A DNA stretch of 64,000 bases from Burkholderiales bacterium UBA4657 (GTDB taxonomy: Bacteria; Pseudomonadota; Gammaproteobacteria; Burkholderiales; Burkholderiaceae_E). The stretch spans positions 297,196 through 361,195 of the forward strand of contig DHLX01000018.1 of assembly GCA_002405475.1 (NCBI GenBank). Direction: 5' to 3'. Shown one piece after another: positions 54,882 through 63,069 of this stretch. Each line of letters starts with the position of its first letter. Within the stretch, counting starts at the first letter, position 1. The notes under the pieces were generated by a model. That model was not told where the DNA came from. It searched no databases and saw nothing but the letters and a program-made list of their open reading frames with translations. The translations under genes were made by a program, and so were the position numbers.

Positions 54882-55642
54882 GTGATGTCGATTGGCAGCA
54901 TCCAATCTACAGCCTGGTACGCGAGATGGGCCAGCGCTTCGTTGCACTGGAAAATTTGCCTGACCAGCTCAATGCCTGCGACTCGCCGGGTCGCACTGCG
55001 CAAGGCAAGGCAGTCAGTTTCATGACCCCGGCGACTGGGCTGCCTTTTTACGAACTGCACATCGCTGAAAGTGGTCAAGTACCCACGCGCAATAACCTGC
55101 ATGATTTTTTTAATGCACTGGTCTGGTTTTCCCTGCCGCGTACCAAGGCCATGCTGAATCAGAGGCAGGTGCAGGCGATAAAAATGCATGGCATCGGCGC
55201 CAGCCGCGGCGCTGTACGCGACACGCTGACCCTGATCGACGAAAGTGCGGCGTTGTTGATCACTACCGTCCCCGAGGCACTGACGGCCTGGCATACACAC
55301 GATTGGCACACCCTGTTTGTTCAACTCAGACACGCCTGGCAATACGATATTCGCCTGGTAGTGCTGGGTCATGCGCTGATGGAAAACTGGGGACGTGCTT
55401 ACCGAACCGGGTATCAAGGGCTGACTGCCAAAGTCTGGCACGTACCCTTCGAGCCAGGCAAGTTTGAATGCATGAGCTGCCTTGATGCCTGGTTCGCGCA
55501 ACAATTGTTGCGCCAACAGACATTGGAGCCGTGTCAGTTACGACCCTTACCGTTGTGCGGTGTACCGGGCTGGTGGCCAGATCAGAGCTGGCCTGGTTTC
55601 TACCAGAACAAGAATGTGTTTCGACCCAAGCGCCCTGGATGA
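54860..55642 (+). CDS. DUF3025-domain protein
   Basis: A 260-residue protein of the DUF3025 family (YELHIAESGQVPTRNNLHDFFNALVWFSLPR, read around residues 68-98; MHGIGASRGAVRDTLTLIDE). No known activity. TTG start at 54860 lies inside the 3' end of pyrC, indicating coupling. No signal peptide or membrane segment. Convergent with the HD-GYP gene. Confidence 0.88.
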   Translation: MENAPLLSDVDWQHPIYSLVREMGQRFVALENLPDQLNACDSPGRTAQGKAVSFMTPATGLPFYELHIAESGQVPTRNNLHDFFNALVWFSLPRTKAMLNQRQVQAIKMHGIGASRGAVRDTLTLIDESAALLITTVPEALTAWHTHDWHTLFVQLRHAWQYDIRLVVLGHALMENWGRAYRTGYQGLTAKVWHVPFEPGKFECMSCLDAWFAQQLLRQQTLEPCQLRPLPLCGVPGWWPDQSWPGFYQNKNVFRPKRPG

Positions 55643-55657
55643 TGGTTGTGGCGGTAT

Positions 55658-56905
55658 CTACTTGGCGGGAGTCAAAAAACGGTTGGGCTGCACACCCCAC
55701 TTGTGGGGATTCTCATGACCAACAATTTTGTCGCCACCGCCATGCCCGAGACTGCGCGACAAATCGACCATCACCGGGGGAATATGGCAGTTCGACTTGA
55801 TGCTGAAAAAAGCGCACACCTTGGGCATGAGCAGGTTGGTTTCATTCTGATCGGTCACGACTGCCAGCCGACCGCTTTCAAGACGCACCAGCTGTCCTAC
55901 CGGGTAGATGCCCACGATTTTCATGAACTGGTGTGCCAGGGTTTCATCGAAATGAAACTTGCTCCATTCCAGCATTTTGCGCATGGCATCGGTGGGTGTC
56001 ATGGCACGGTGATAGCAGCGGTCAGAGGTCACGGCATCATAAACATCGACAATCGCTGACATACGCGCATACAGGCTGATCTGATCGGCGGGCAGTTTGT
56101 CGGGGTAGCCGCTGCCATCCATACGTTCATGGTGGTGACGGGTAATATCCAGCGGAATCTCACCTACAGCCCCGGTAGCCACCAATAACTCATAGCCTAT
56201 TTCCGGGTGTTTTTTGATAATAAAAAATTCATCATCAGTCAGCTTGCCGGGTTTATTCAATACGGCATCAGGCACTTTCATTTTGCCGACATCATGCAAC
56301 AAACCGCCGATACCACCTTGCCGTACAAGTTCCGGGTCGAGACCCATGGCACGGCCAAAAGTGACCATTAAAGTCCCTACGGCAACACAGTGCAGGAAGG
56401 TGTAGTCGTCAGCTTCTTTCAGGTTGAGCAGGCTGACCAGGGCGCCACTGTTACGCGAGACGGAATCGGTTATATCACCGACGATGTCTTCGACGCCTGC
56501 AACATTGACCGCATTGCCCAGGCGTACATCACGCATGACGCTGCGTACAGCGCGACCCGCTTGATCATAGATTTTCTTCGCTTTTGGCAGTTCTTCTGCC
56601 ACGGTGGTTCGAGCCGGCGGGGCAACCTCGTTCCGCCCCTGGCCGGCCGGTGGATTGCCTAACTGGTCCAGACGCTTGTCGATTTGCTGCCTGACCTCAA
56701 TAGTGCTGGGAGCGTCGGCGTCATCCAGCCCTTTGCTAGTATCAATATACAGTTCTCGTATGCCGGCAGACACTATTTTTTTGAGATCGTCTTCTCCCGC
56801 AACCTTGAACTGCTGGCGCAGAAAAGGGTGCGAAAACCAGTTCGTCCCCAGATCGTGCACATACATTCCTGGCTTTAGTCGCTCAATAGGAATTTTTTTT
56901 AACAT
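55658..56905 (-). CDS. HD-GYP domain c-di-GMP phosphodiesterase with DUF3391
   Basis: A 415-residue response protein: N-terminal DUF3391 (KIPIERLKPGMYVHDLG; PFLRQQFKV), a linker with basic residues, and an HD-GYP domain (about 165-370) with LLHDVGKMKVPD (HD), HPEIGYELL and HHERMDGSGYPDKL (GYP). All metal and GYP residues are present, so c-di-GMP hydrolysis is likely. ATG at 56905 fits family N-termini; TTG at 56911 is in frame too. TAG is its stop, showing that the host normally terminates at amber. Confidence 0.94.
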   Translation of the reverse strand: MLKKIPIERLKPGMYVHDLGTNWFSHPFLRQQFKVAGEDDLKKIVSAGIRELYIDTSKGLDDADAPSTIEVRQQIDKRLDQLGNPPAGQGRNEVAPPARTTVAEELPKAKKIYDQAGRAVRSVMRDVRLGNAVNVAGVEDIVGDITDSVSRNSGALVSLLNLKEADDYTFLHCVAVGTLMVTFGRAMGLDPELVRQGGIGGLLHDVGKMKVPDAVLNKPGKLTDDEFFIIKKHPEIGYELLVATGAVGEIPLDITRHHHERMDGSGYPDKLPADQISLYARMSAIVDVYDAVTSDRCYHRAMTPTDAMRKMLEWSKFHFDETLAHQFMKIVGIYPVGQLVRLESGRLAVVTDQNETNLLMPKVCAFFSIKSNCHIPPVMVDLSRSLGHGGGDKIVGHENPHKWGVQPNRFLTPAK

Positions 56906-57179
56906 AACCAACGGATCCCCACACTCTTAACTCATAACGGCAGCCGCTGCCGTAACTTGAGCCCGTATCTGATGCTATCGGTTTTATATGAGGTCAAGTC
57001 AGGAAAAAAATGGAATTTCAAGCCGGTGATCGGGCTTTATGCCAATCCTGACCCGGAGGTGGCATAAAAATACTTTTATTATCAGTGGGTTACGGCGCTT
57101 TGCGACGGGCTTGACCAGAGCTTGTCAAGCGCCATTAGGTACGCTGGTTCTAACAGACAGCGTTTAGTCGCGCATTAGT
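56906..57179. other. Intergenic, no gene recognised
   Basis: This 274-bp stretch holds the HD-GYP promoter region and the junction to the eroded accessory block. I found no coding or RNA feature. It has several short AT tracts (57069-57080). Confidence 0.5.
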
Positions 57180-57350
57180 CTTGCAAAGGCAAACTTGCGT
57201 CCTGTTTTGACCGAGTGGTTACCGCCATCGGTACCTGTACATGCAGTCTTTGCCAGTGCCAGATACTTGACGCCTAAAGTAAGAGCGTTCATCGATCTGG
57301 CGCTAGCGAGCATGGGTGCCGATAGCTGGAAGGTATCTGGTTTGTCATGA
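57180..57350 (+). pseudogene. 3' remnant of a LysR-family regulator gene
   Basis: Translating from 57180 gives LAKANLRPVLTEWLPPSVPV, then HAVFASARYLTPKVRAFIDL, ending in SGLS and TGA at 57348. This is the characteristic C-terminus of LysR regulators (PVHAVFPSxRYLxPKVRAFID). No start or HTH is found upstream, so only about 55 codons survive. It probably once regulated the adjacent catabolic genes. Confidence 0.75.
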
Positions 57351-57478
57351 TCAAAAGATGAAACTAGTCCAAGTTCATTTTCTATTTTTTCTTATGCAAT
57401 AACCTTCGTTCACAACGTTAAGTTGCTTGCCTACAGTGTGGTTTTGACCCGATCAATCCCCTGAAAGAAAGCAATCAC

Positions 57479-57607
57479 ATGAGTAAACAACTTCGTCTGG
57501 GCGCATTCCTGCCCGGTGCAGGCCAACACATTGCAGCCTGGCGCCACCCCGGTTCCAACGCATTAGCCCTGCTGAATTTTTTCCTGGCCGATGGCCTGAG
57601 GGTCAAT
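57479..57607 (+). pseudogene. N-terminal remnant of LLM-class flavin monooxygenase (NtaA/SnaA/DszA type)
   Basis: MSKQLRLGAFLPGAGQHIAAWRHPG matches the start of NtaA/SnaA/DszA-type FMNH2-dependent monooxygenases (read as two parts: MSKQLRLGAF and GQHIAAWRHP). After residue ~34 it jumps to FLADGLRVN, a segment normally found ~25 residues later, so there is an internal deletion. Then the frame runs straight into the Bug binding-protein sequence. The flavin and catalytic regions are gone. Confidence 0.65.
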
Positions 57608-58014
57608 TTCAGCGGTGTCATCGGTTCGCGATTCAAGTCACCGCCAATTCGATCGCTTTCGCGAATACTTGTGTCTGTCCTTCTGGTGTTTTCGGGCCTG
57701 GCCGCACAGGCACAGACGCCGTTCCCCAACAAACCGCTGACCATCGTGGTGCCTTCTGCGCCGGGAGGCAGCCCGGACATCCTCGCCCGAACAATTGCAC
57801 CAGCCCTCAGTGCCAGGCTGAATCAACCCGTAAACGTAGAGAACAAGGCTGGTGGTGCGGGCAACATCGCGGCCCAAGCGGTGGCCAGTGCGACCTCTGA
57901 TGGCTACACACTGTTTTTGGCCAACGACCAACTGTCTGTGAACCAGACGCTGTTTCCCCGCCTTCCCTTTCACGCTGTCAAAAGCTTTGCCCCGGTGCTG
58001 CAGCTGAACAGCCC
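57608..58014 (+). pseudogene. Bug/TctC-type tripartite tricarboxylate transporter substrate-binding protein, 5' part
   Basis: Signal-like segment SRILVSVLLVFSGLAAQAQT, then FPNKPLTIVVPSAPGGSPDI, NKAGGAGNIAAQAVA and DGYTLFLANDQL: a Bug-family periplasmic binding protein. No start codon of its own is in frame; it is fused to the monooxygenase remnant. Coding ends at LQLNSP, where a 2.42-kb insert begins at 58015. The 3' part resumes at 60438 in the matching frame. Closest neighbours suggest uptake of an organic acid or organosulfur compound (inference). Confidence 0.85.
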
Positions 58015-58230
58015 TTGTTTCATCCGTTCAACGCTCGTCGCCGTCATTTCACGCCCAACACACTTGCCCAGCACTTCTACTGGATGTACAAGCGGGCTGG
58101 CGTTGAAAGTGCCAGCTGCCACAGCGGACGCAAGACGTTTTGTAGAAGTCTCACTTCACAAGGCATCTCACCTTATGTAATTGCAAGTTTGGCTGGACAC
58201 AAGAGCATACAAACAACGAGCAGTGTGTGA
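58015..58230 (+). pseudogene. Tyrosine-recombinase C-terminal fragment (XerC/phage-integrase type)
   Basis: Reads FTPNTLAQHFYWMYKRAG, CHSGRKTFCRSLTSQGIS and LAGHKSIQTT: the HxxR and the second H/W region of tyrosine recombinases. It begins exactly at the insert boundary and breaks off right after IQTT, before the catalytic Tyr, replaced by SSV-stop. Both ends are therefore truncated; not functional. Confidence 0.8.
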
Positions 58231-58276
58231 CTTGCAACGACGACATAAAGCGTAAAGCTGTTGAGTTGGTATAGAT

Positions 58277-58573
58277 TTAAACTGCATACACAAAGATGAG
58301 TGCTACCGCTGTACCTAACCAGATACAGATTATTCTGGTGAACCAAGTGTTTGCAAGTAAGTCCTTTTTTGCAAACATCTGTTCATCATCTCCACCTTTG
58401 TATTTTGTTAGTTCAAGTAGCATCTGCATTGAGATAAGCAAGGCGCCCACTGTAAGCAGTGGAAGAAAATAGTTTGTGAAAGTGATCTTGCCAAATGCCC
58501 CGAAAATCGCAAAGAGTACAACAAATAAAATCGAAAACGATCTTGTAGCCTCCGCTAAGTTGCGACCTTGCAT
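58277..58573 (-). CDS. Small membrane protein, phage-like, unknown
   Basis: A 98-residue protein with three predicted membrane helices (SFSILFVVLFAIFGAFG; FLPLLTVGALLISMQMLLEL; IICIWLGTAVALIFVYAV). ATG at 58573 is preceded by GAAGGGGGTGAG. Its start lies 1 bp after the reconstructed stop of the broken upstream gene. I do not recognise it; small multi-helix proteins like this occur in phages. Only part of the insert that looks fully intact with the 95-residue membrane gene. Confidence 0.55.
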   Translation of the reverse strand: MQGRNLAEATRSFSILFVVLFAIFGAFGKITFTNYFLPLLTVGALLISMQMLLELTKYKGGDDEQMFAKKDLLANTWFTRIICIWLGTAVALIFVYAV

Positions 58574-58574
58574 A

Positions 58575-59416
58575 TCACTCACCCCCTTCTTTTTCGTAAA
58601 GTAGATCAAGTGCAGCATCAACAAGTGCAACACGCTGCCGCCAGTGCTTACGCAACCTTTGCCCAACAACTGCACGATTTGCATCTTGTGATTATTTGCT
58701 TTTTCTCCCACGCAAGCGTGGCACACTTCTGCAGTTATTTCTGGTTGAAAACCATCGCGTGCATCAACATCTCTGTCTAACCACTGCTGCACTTGAGCTG
58801 CAAGTGCTGGGTCGTACAAAGGATTGCGTGATGCATCACTTTCCAGTGTGTTGCACAACAACATAACTGCACTCTCGTAGCATCTTTCCGCTTTGATGCG
58901 GAAACGCTGGCTTGCTGTCTGACCGTTGCTATCACGCCTTACTGCACGCCGATGTAAGTTCGCTGTGCGTGTGTATCTGTCACCCCGCTTGACAAGTTCA
59001 GCATAGTCATACAGTACGCTTGGCATTTCTTCTCTGTAGTCTGCCTCAATGTGCGATATATCTACATCGAAACTATTGATGTACGCATCGAACTACTCTG
59101 CAGTCAGTGCGTGACGCATTGCATCTTGCGTTACTGACTTTATTTCTGCAACTCGCTCCAACGCTTGCACTATTATGTTGTGCAAGCGTTGCGTGTCTGC
59201 AGCACCAATGTCCCTAAACGACTCGCTGTCTAAGTCGTTGTAGGTCAGTGTGTGTATGTAGTTACTGTCGTCCGCACCATCAGACTTGATGCAACGAAGC
59301 ACGAATAACATAGCGTATTGCGCTCTACGCTGCGTGTATGTGTCACGCTGACTGCTTCTTGCCGCGACAAGTTGTTTTTCTTGCGGTGCTTTTGGTTGCC
59401 GCAGTTTTACTGCCAC
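58575..59416 (-). pseudogene. Broken phage-like gene of unknown function (amber, frameshift and ochre)
   Basis: Three open pieces appear to form one gene. Piece 1 (GTG at 59416) ends at TAG 59095-59093; in the same frame FDAYINSFDVDISH and MPSVLYDYAELVK continue. Near 58740 the frame shifts to one reading VPRLRGRKSK, hits TAA near 58700, then runs RLRKHWRQRVALVDAALDLLYEKEGGE (parts) to TGA at 58577-58575. The total length of 842 bp is not a multiple of three. A double- or nonsense-damaged replication- or head-type gene is possible; family unknown. Confidence 0.5.
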
Positions 59417-59613
59417 CCCCCTTTGTCTTCAAGTAGCCGCGCAGCTCTGTAGCAGTAAATCCGTGCATCTTACATTGCTTCGCACATCTTCTAAGTCTTC
59501 TTTCCGTTTCGCCTCGTTATCTTTTTCCAACTTTTCTGCTTTTCTTTTGCAGTCTTCACATCCTCATCTATCTTTGCAAGCAGTGCGCGGGGGGCTTGTG
59601 TTTCCGTTGCCAT
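59343..59613 (-). pseudogene. Small coiled-coil gene remnant, possibly H-NS-like, frameshifted
   Basis: ATG at 59613 gives MATETQAPRALLAKIDEDVK then stops; shifting frame recovers KLEKDNEAKRKEDLEDVRSN, and a second shift recovers MHGFTATELRGYLKTKGGGS with a Lys/Thr/Ala-rich tail. A coiled coil followed by HGFTATEL and a basic tail resembles H-NS/MvaT-type proteins, but this is tentative. It overlaps the next piece by 74 bp. Confidence 0.35.
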
Positions 59614-59649
59614 CATTCAGCTTTCATTAAAGCATCAGTTTTCTTCATT

Positions 59650-59937
59650 CTAGCTTGCAGCAAGAGTCTTCTTCAATCTCTTTACTCTAAATGCATAAGC
59701 AATGTTCGTGATTACCAGCGCTGCAAAAATTTTCACTACAAACGGAAGTATTCCGATATTTACATCACCCAAGCTTTGCCGTACTCCATACATAATGACT
59801 GCAATAATCAGCGCAAGTATTGCAGAAATCAAGTTTGCATTCTGTCTGTCTTTTACGAACCAGCCAACGACAAAAGCTGGGATAATGACAAATGGATCGA
59901 TGAAAGCAAAAATGAATGTAAAGATTAGTGACAGCAT
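59650..59937 (-). CDS. Small membrane protein, unknown
   Basis: A 95-residue protein with three to four hydrophobic segments (LSLIFTFIFAFIDPFVIIPAF; LISAILALIIAVIMYGV; FVVKIFAALVITNIAYAF) and a basic tail (RVKRLKKT). No recognisable family. A GAAAG site lies upstream of its ATG at loose spacing. Intact open frame inside the insert, but its neighbours are broken. Confidence 0.45.
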   Translation of the reverse strand: MLSLIFTFIFAFIDPFVIIPAFVVGWFVKDRQNANLISAILALIIAVIMYGVRQSLGDVNIGILPFVVKIFAALVITNIAYAFRVKRLKKTLAAS

Positions 59938-60141
59938 TGTTCATAACTTTCGTTTTTCTCCAGTCGGAACTACGCCAACTTTTCCGCCGCCATCGTCGCA
60001 GTGAGTTTGCTGTAGTGCCGTTCAATCATCGAGCACTGTTGCCCATCTGCTTTGATAGCGTGTAAATGTCAATTGTCTCACGAAATAATCCCAATCTAGC
60101 ATACACATATCCAAATGACAAGTGTATTCACATCTATACCT

Positions 60142-60434
60142 TTACTGTCCCAAGTTAGCAGCCAACGCCAGTGTCGTAGCGTCCTTGCCGTAGTACATCT
60201 CAATCATCTGTACGCTTGTTCCCATATTCCTTGCTATGTCATACACGGGGATACGACGACGTAAGGCACTTACTGCATAGAAGTGACGCAGTGAGTACAG
60301 TGTGTATTGCTCTCCTCGCGTGTTCTTCAACATACCTATGCTTGTCAGCATTGCTTGGAACTGGCCTATGAGCGTGATGATTTTGTTGTCGTGGTACATT
60401 GCAAAGAATGATCCATCTTTTTCTTGCTTTCTTC
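60142..60434 (-). pseudogene. Tyrosine-recombinase C-terminal fragment (NMGTSV-type phage integrase)
   Basis: From the insert edge inwards: GRKQEKDGSFF, TLYSLRHFYAVSALRRRIPV, IARNMGTSVQMIEMYYG. The LRH motif, NMGTSV (where classic enzymes have GH) and the nucleophile Tyr in MIEMYYG are typical of marine-phage-like integrases. The 5' half is missing because the insert ends at 60434; the frame continues outward only into the interrupted host gene. It is not the same subfamily as the fragment at the left end. Confidence 0.75.
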
Positions 60435-60437
60435 CCC

Positions 60438-61035
60438 GCAGGTATTGGCTGTACATAGAGAGGTACCCGCCAAGTCGGTTCGAGAATTAATTGCCGCAGC
60501 AAAGGCAAACCCCGGCAAGCTGGCCGTGGCATCACCAGCGGTCGGTACCGCGGGGCAATTAGGTGTGCTCCTGCTGCAGAGTCAGGCGCAGATCAAGCTC
60601 AACCCGGTGGTATACAAAAGCGCCCAGCCTGCATTGACAGACGTACTGGGCAAACATGCCGATGGAATCATCGTGACCGTAGCACCTGCTTTGCCCTTCA
60701 TCAAGGAAGGGCGGTTGCGCGCGCTGGCAGTGTCATCAGCAAACCGCTCGCCTGCATTGCCCGATGTGCCGACGTTTGTGGAGCAGGGGTTACCCAAGTT
60801 CAGCTTTGAAGCCTGGCAAGGCTTTGTGGTGCCTGCTGGCACTCCAAAAGATGTGATCGATCGGCTGAACCGCGAATTCAACGCTATCCTGAAGCAGCCC
60901 GATATCCATGACGCCCTGGTCAAGCAGGGTTTCGAGCCCAAGGGAGGGACTGCAGAGGTATTCGGACAACTGATCAAGGACAGCATCGTATCGTGGGCCG
61001 AGGTCATTCGAGCCAACAACCTTAGTTTGGATTGA
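60438..61035 (+). pseudogene. Bug/TctC-type substrate-binding protein, 3' part
   Basis: Continues the interrupted gene: QVLAVHREVPAKSVRELIAA, GTAGQLGVLLLQ, GIIVTVAPALPFIKEGRLRA, LPDVPTFVEQGLP and FVVPAGTPKDVIDRL are hallmark Bug C-domain segments. The piece is intact to its stop, with no mutations obvious, so the insertion may be recent. It lies 11 bp before the DszB-like gene and was probably cotranscribed with it. Confidence 0.87.
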
Positions 61036-61046
61036 CAGGACGCACC

Positions 61047-62120
61047 ATGAGTTTGACCAATAACCCCGATACCCTGTGGTACACCCGTTGCCCGGTACCC
61101 ACTGCCTCTGGCATTGCCATCCATCATGGCTGGCTGGACGCCGAGTTCGCCCCCGATGGCATCGCCATCCGTTCGCTGCGTGCCTCTGCCGATCGCGCTG
61201 TGCGCGAATCGCATTTCGACCACCGCCAGCCCGACTCTTTTCGACAGGGAGGCAACGCGCCGCCCATCTGGGCCCGTTCCGATGGGCAGGACACCGTCGT
61301 GGTTGGCCTGGTGTGGCTGCCGCAGTACCAATCCATCCTGAGCCTGCCCGATACGGGATTGCGAACTGCCGCCGATCTCAAGGGCGCGCGGCTGGCCTTG
61401 CCCAGACGGGTCAACGAAAAAATCGATTTCTGGCGTGCGTCGGCCTTGCAGGGCTACGCACAAACGCTGGCCAGCGTGGGCCTGACGCTTGACGACGTGA
61501 CACTGGTTGATCTGCCGATTGACGAGCCCTACATCAGGGATGTCGCCCAATCCGATTCAGGGCCGCTGTTCGATGCGCGGCAGTTTGCACGTTCGGTGCG
61601 TGCCGAGGCGTTTGCACTCATACGCGGCGAGGTCGATGCCCTTTACAACTATGGTGCCTCTGGCCCGGCGCTTCAGGAGTTCCTGGGTGCGCAGACCGTG
61701 GTGGACATCGCGCACCACCCTGACCAGCGTGTGGCCATCAATAACGGCACGCCCAATGTGCTGACCGTCAGCGGGCGACTGGTGCGTGAGCAACCCGACC
61801 TGGTTGCCCGCTACCTGCTCCAAGTGCTGCGGGCCGCCCGGTGGGCACATCAACACCCCACCGAGGCTGCACCGCTGGTGGCGCAGGAGGTTTCGGTGGC
61901 GACTGAATGGGTGGGTGCTGCGTTCGATGACTCGCTTTACGAAGCACTGTTCCCCAGCCTGGCCCCACCGCTTGTCGACGCGCTGAAGGTGCGTAAGGAA
62001 TTTCTACTACGCCACGGCTTCTTGCGCCGTGACTTTTCAGTGGATGAGTGGATCGATCCTCACCCTCTGCAAAGGGCACTTGAATGGTTGGATACACCCG
62101 CCAGCATGAAGCCATATTAA
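61047..62120 (+). CDS. DszB-like sulfinate desulfinase / ABC-type substrate-binding-like protein
   Basis: A 357-residue protein of the family containing DszB (2'-hydroxybiphenyl-2-sulfinate desulfinase, 365 residues). Key residues align: Cys15 in RCPVPTASG (DszB Cys27, NCPVPNA), His56 and Arg66 in SHFDHRQPDSFRQGG (DszB His60/Arg70, VHFTYDQPAYTRFGG), with the same 10-residue His-Arg spacing. No signal peptide, as in DszB, unlike true binding proteins. ATG at 61047 has AGGA upstream. Neighbouring monooxygenase remnant supports organosulfur catabolism. It may equally be an uncharacterised family member with another substrate. Confidence 0.75.
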   Translation: MSLTNNPDTLWYTRCPVPTASGIAIHHGWLDAEFAPDGIAIRSLRASADRAVRESHFDHRQPDSFRQGGNAPPIWARSDGQDTVVVGLVWLPQYQSILSLPDTGLRTAADLKGARLALPRRVNEKIDFWRASALQGYAQTLASVGLTLDDVTLVDLPIDEPYIRDVAQSDSGPLFDARQFARSVRAEAFALIRGEVDALYNYGASGPALQEFLGAQTVVDIAHHPDQRVAINNGTPNVLTVSGRLVREQPDLVARYLLQVLRAARWAHQHPTEAAPLVAQEVSVATEWVGAAFDDSLYEALFPSLAPPLVDALKVRKEFLLRHGFLRRDFSVDEWIDPHPLQRALEWLDTPASMKPY

Positions 62121-62163
62121 CGAGCCTGCGTTGAACTTAGGCGGTTTATGATGAGAGATGATC

Positions 62164-63051
62164 TTAATCGCCAGCGGGGACAAGTACGCTCTCCGGCGCA
62201 TTCAAGAAAACAAACGGGTTCAAGAACTGCCTTCGCCAAAACAAAGCTCGATCCACCTCGTTCAAACCCGCTTCATCGCAAATGGACTGCCACTCCTTTT
62301 CGATTATGCTGACCTGATGGTTGACGATGGCAATCGCATCTTCTGTCCTGAGCAGAAAGGATGGTGCAGCTGCAATGCAGGTGGCTATCCGACTGCTGCG
62401 ATCACCGTCGTGAATGAGCATGGCCTGCGAAGCCTGCTGCCCGACTCGTGATTGAGGGCAAATGTCATAGGCAGGCGTTAAAGCCAACTGATGACCGTCC
62501 CAGAACGCTGCGTGGTTGCGTGCGTGATCATCAGTATTGCCGCACAGAATGTTGAAGACAATGCGCGAGAACAGCTCATGCAAGGTAGCTGTTGAATTGA
62601 CGAACCGATGGCGAATGATTTCCGCGAGCTTTTCATAACTGGCATAGGCTGCCATCATTTCGTTCAGCTCGAATATGGTTAACGCAGACACCATGGCGCG
62701 CCTGTGCCAATGGTCTTGATGCCGAACCCGATCAAAGCGCTCAATGAGCAACACATCTTTCCCCATGGCCGCGCGCAAATGTACGGTCGCCACGTTCAGC
62801 CCCACTTTGCGTGCCAGGCGCATAGCAATGAATTCGGCTTTCACCACACTGTAGAGATCATTGTTTGCAGAAAATTTAGCGATGAACTTCCGATCACCAT
62901 CGTCAAGCAATACTTTGGGGCGCGCCCCCCCCAAGGAGGTCCCGTGTAACAAGGCCTGGTCCAGTTCGGGCGAAAGCGTAACGCCTTGCTCTACCTTTTC
63001 GGCAGCTGTAAGCAATTCCTCCAGCGTTGGCTGCTGCGCCTGCCTCGGCAC
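62164..63051 (-). pseudogene. HipA/HipT-like kinase, C-terminal part of an amber-split hipA
   Basis: Kinase core of HipA toxins: Gly-rich loop TSLGGARPKVLL, ERFDR, catalytic GNTDDHARNHAAF and metal motif LTPAYDICPQ. GTG at 63051 could start it, but no Shine-Dalgarno site is visible there. The TAG at 63072-63070 is in frame with the upstream piece (ALDF-stop-KSPTQYVPR), and together they make about 430 residues, normal for one-chain HipA. So this is either a nonsense-mutated hipA or a natural HipT. All kinase motifs are intact. Confidence 0.8.
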
Positions 63052-63069
63052 ATATTGAGTAGGTGATTT

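Larger units (their letters stand above)
58012..60437. mobile_element. 2.42-kb insertion in the Bug gene, flanked by a CCC direct repeat
   Basis: Left junction ...AACAGCCC|TTGTTT (58014/58015) and right junction ...TTCTTC|CCCGCAGG (60434/60435). Removing 58015-60437 rejoins AGC-CCG-CAG-GTA-TTG, reading SPQVL in frame as expected for Bug proteins. The 3-bp CCC repeat may be a target duplication or microhomology. No terminal inverted repeats are seen. The insert is AT-richer and contains recombinase fragments at both ends plus broken phage-like genes. Confidence 0.75.

Noticed and set aside
58277..59026. Single 249-codon minus-strand gene
   Set aside because: The middle section is not protein-like; better explained as a frameshifted gene ending at 58575 followed by a separate membrane protein starting at 58573.
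60582..61550. 322-codon open frame on the minus strand
   Set aside because: It lies antisense across the Bug 3' part and the DszB-like gene, both of which have recognisable protein motifs; it has no family features and arises from codon bias.
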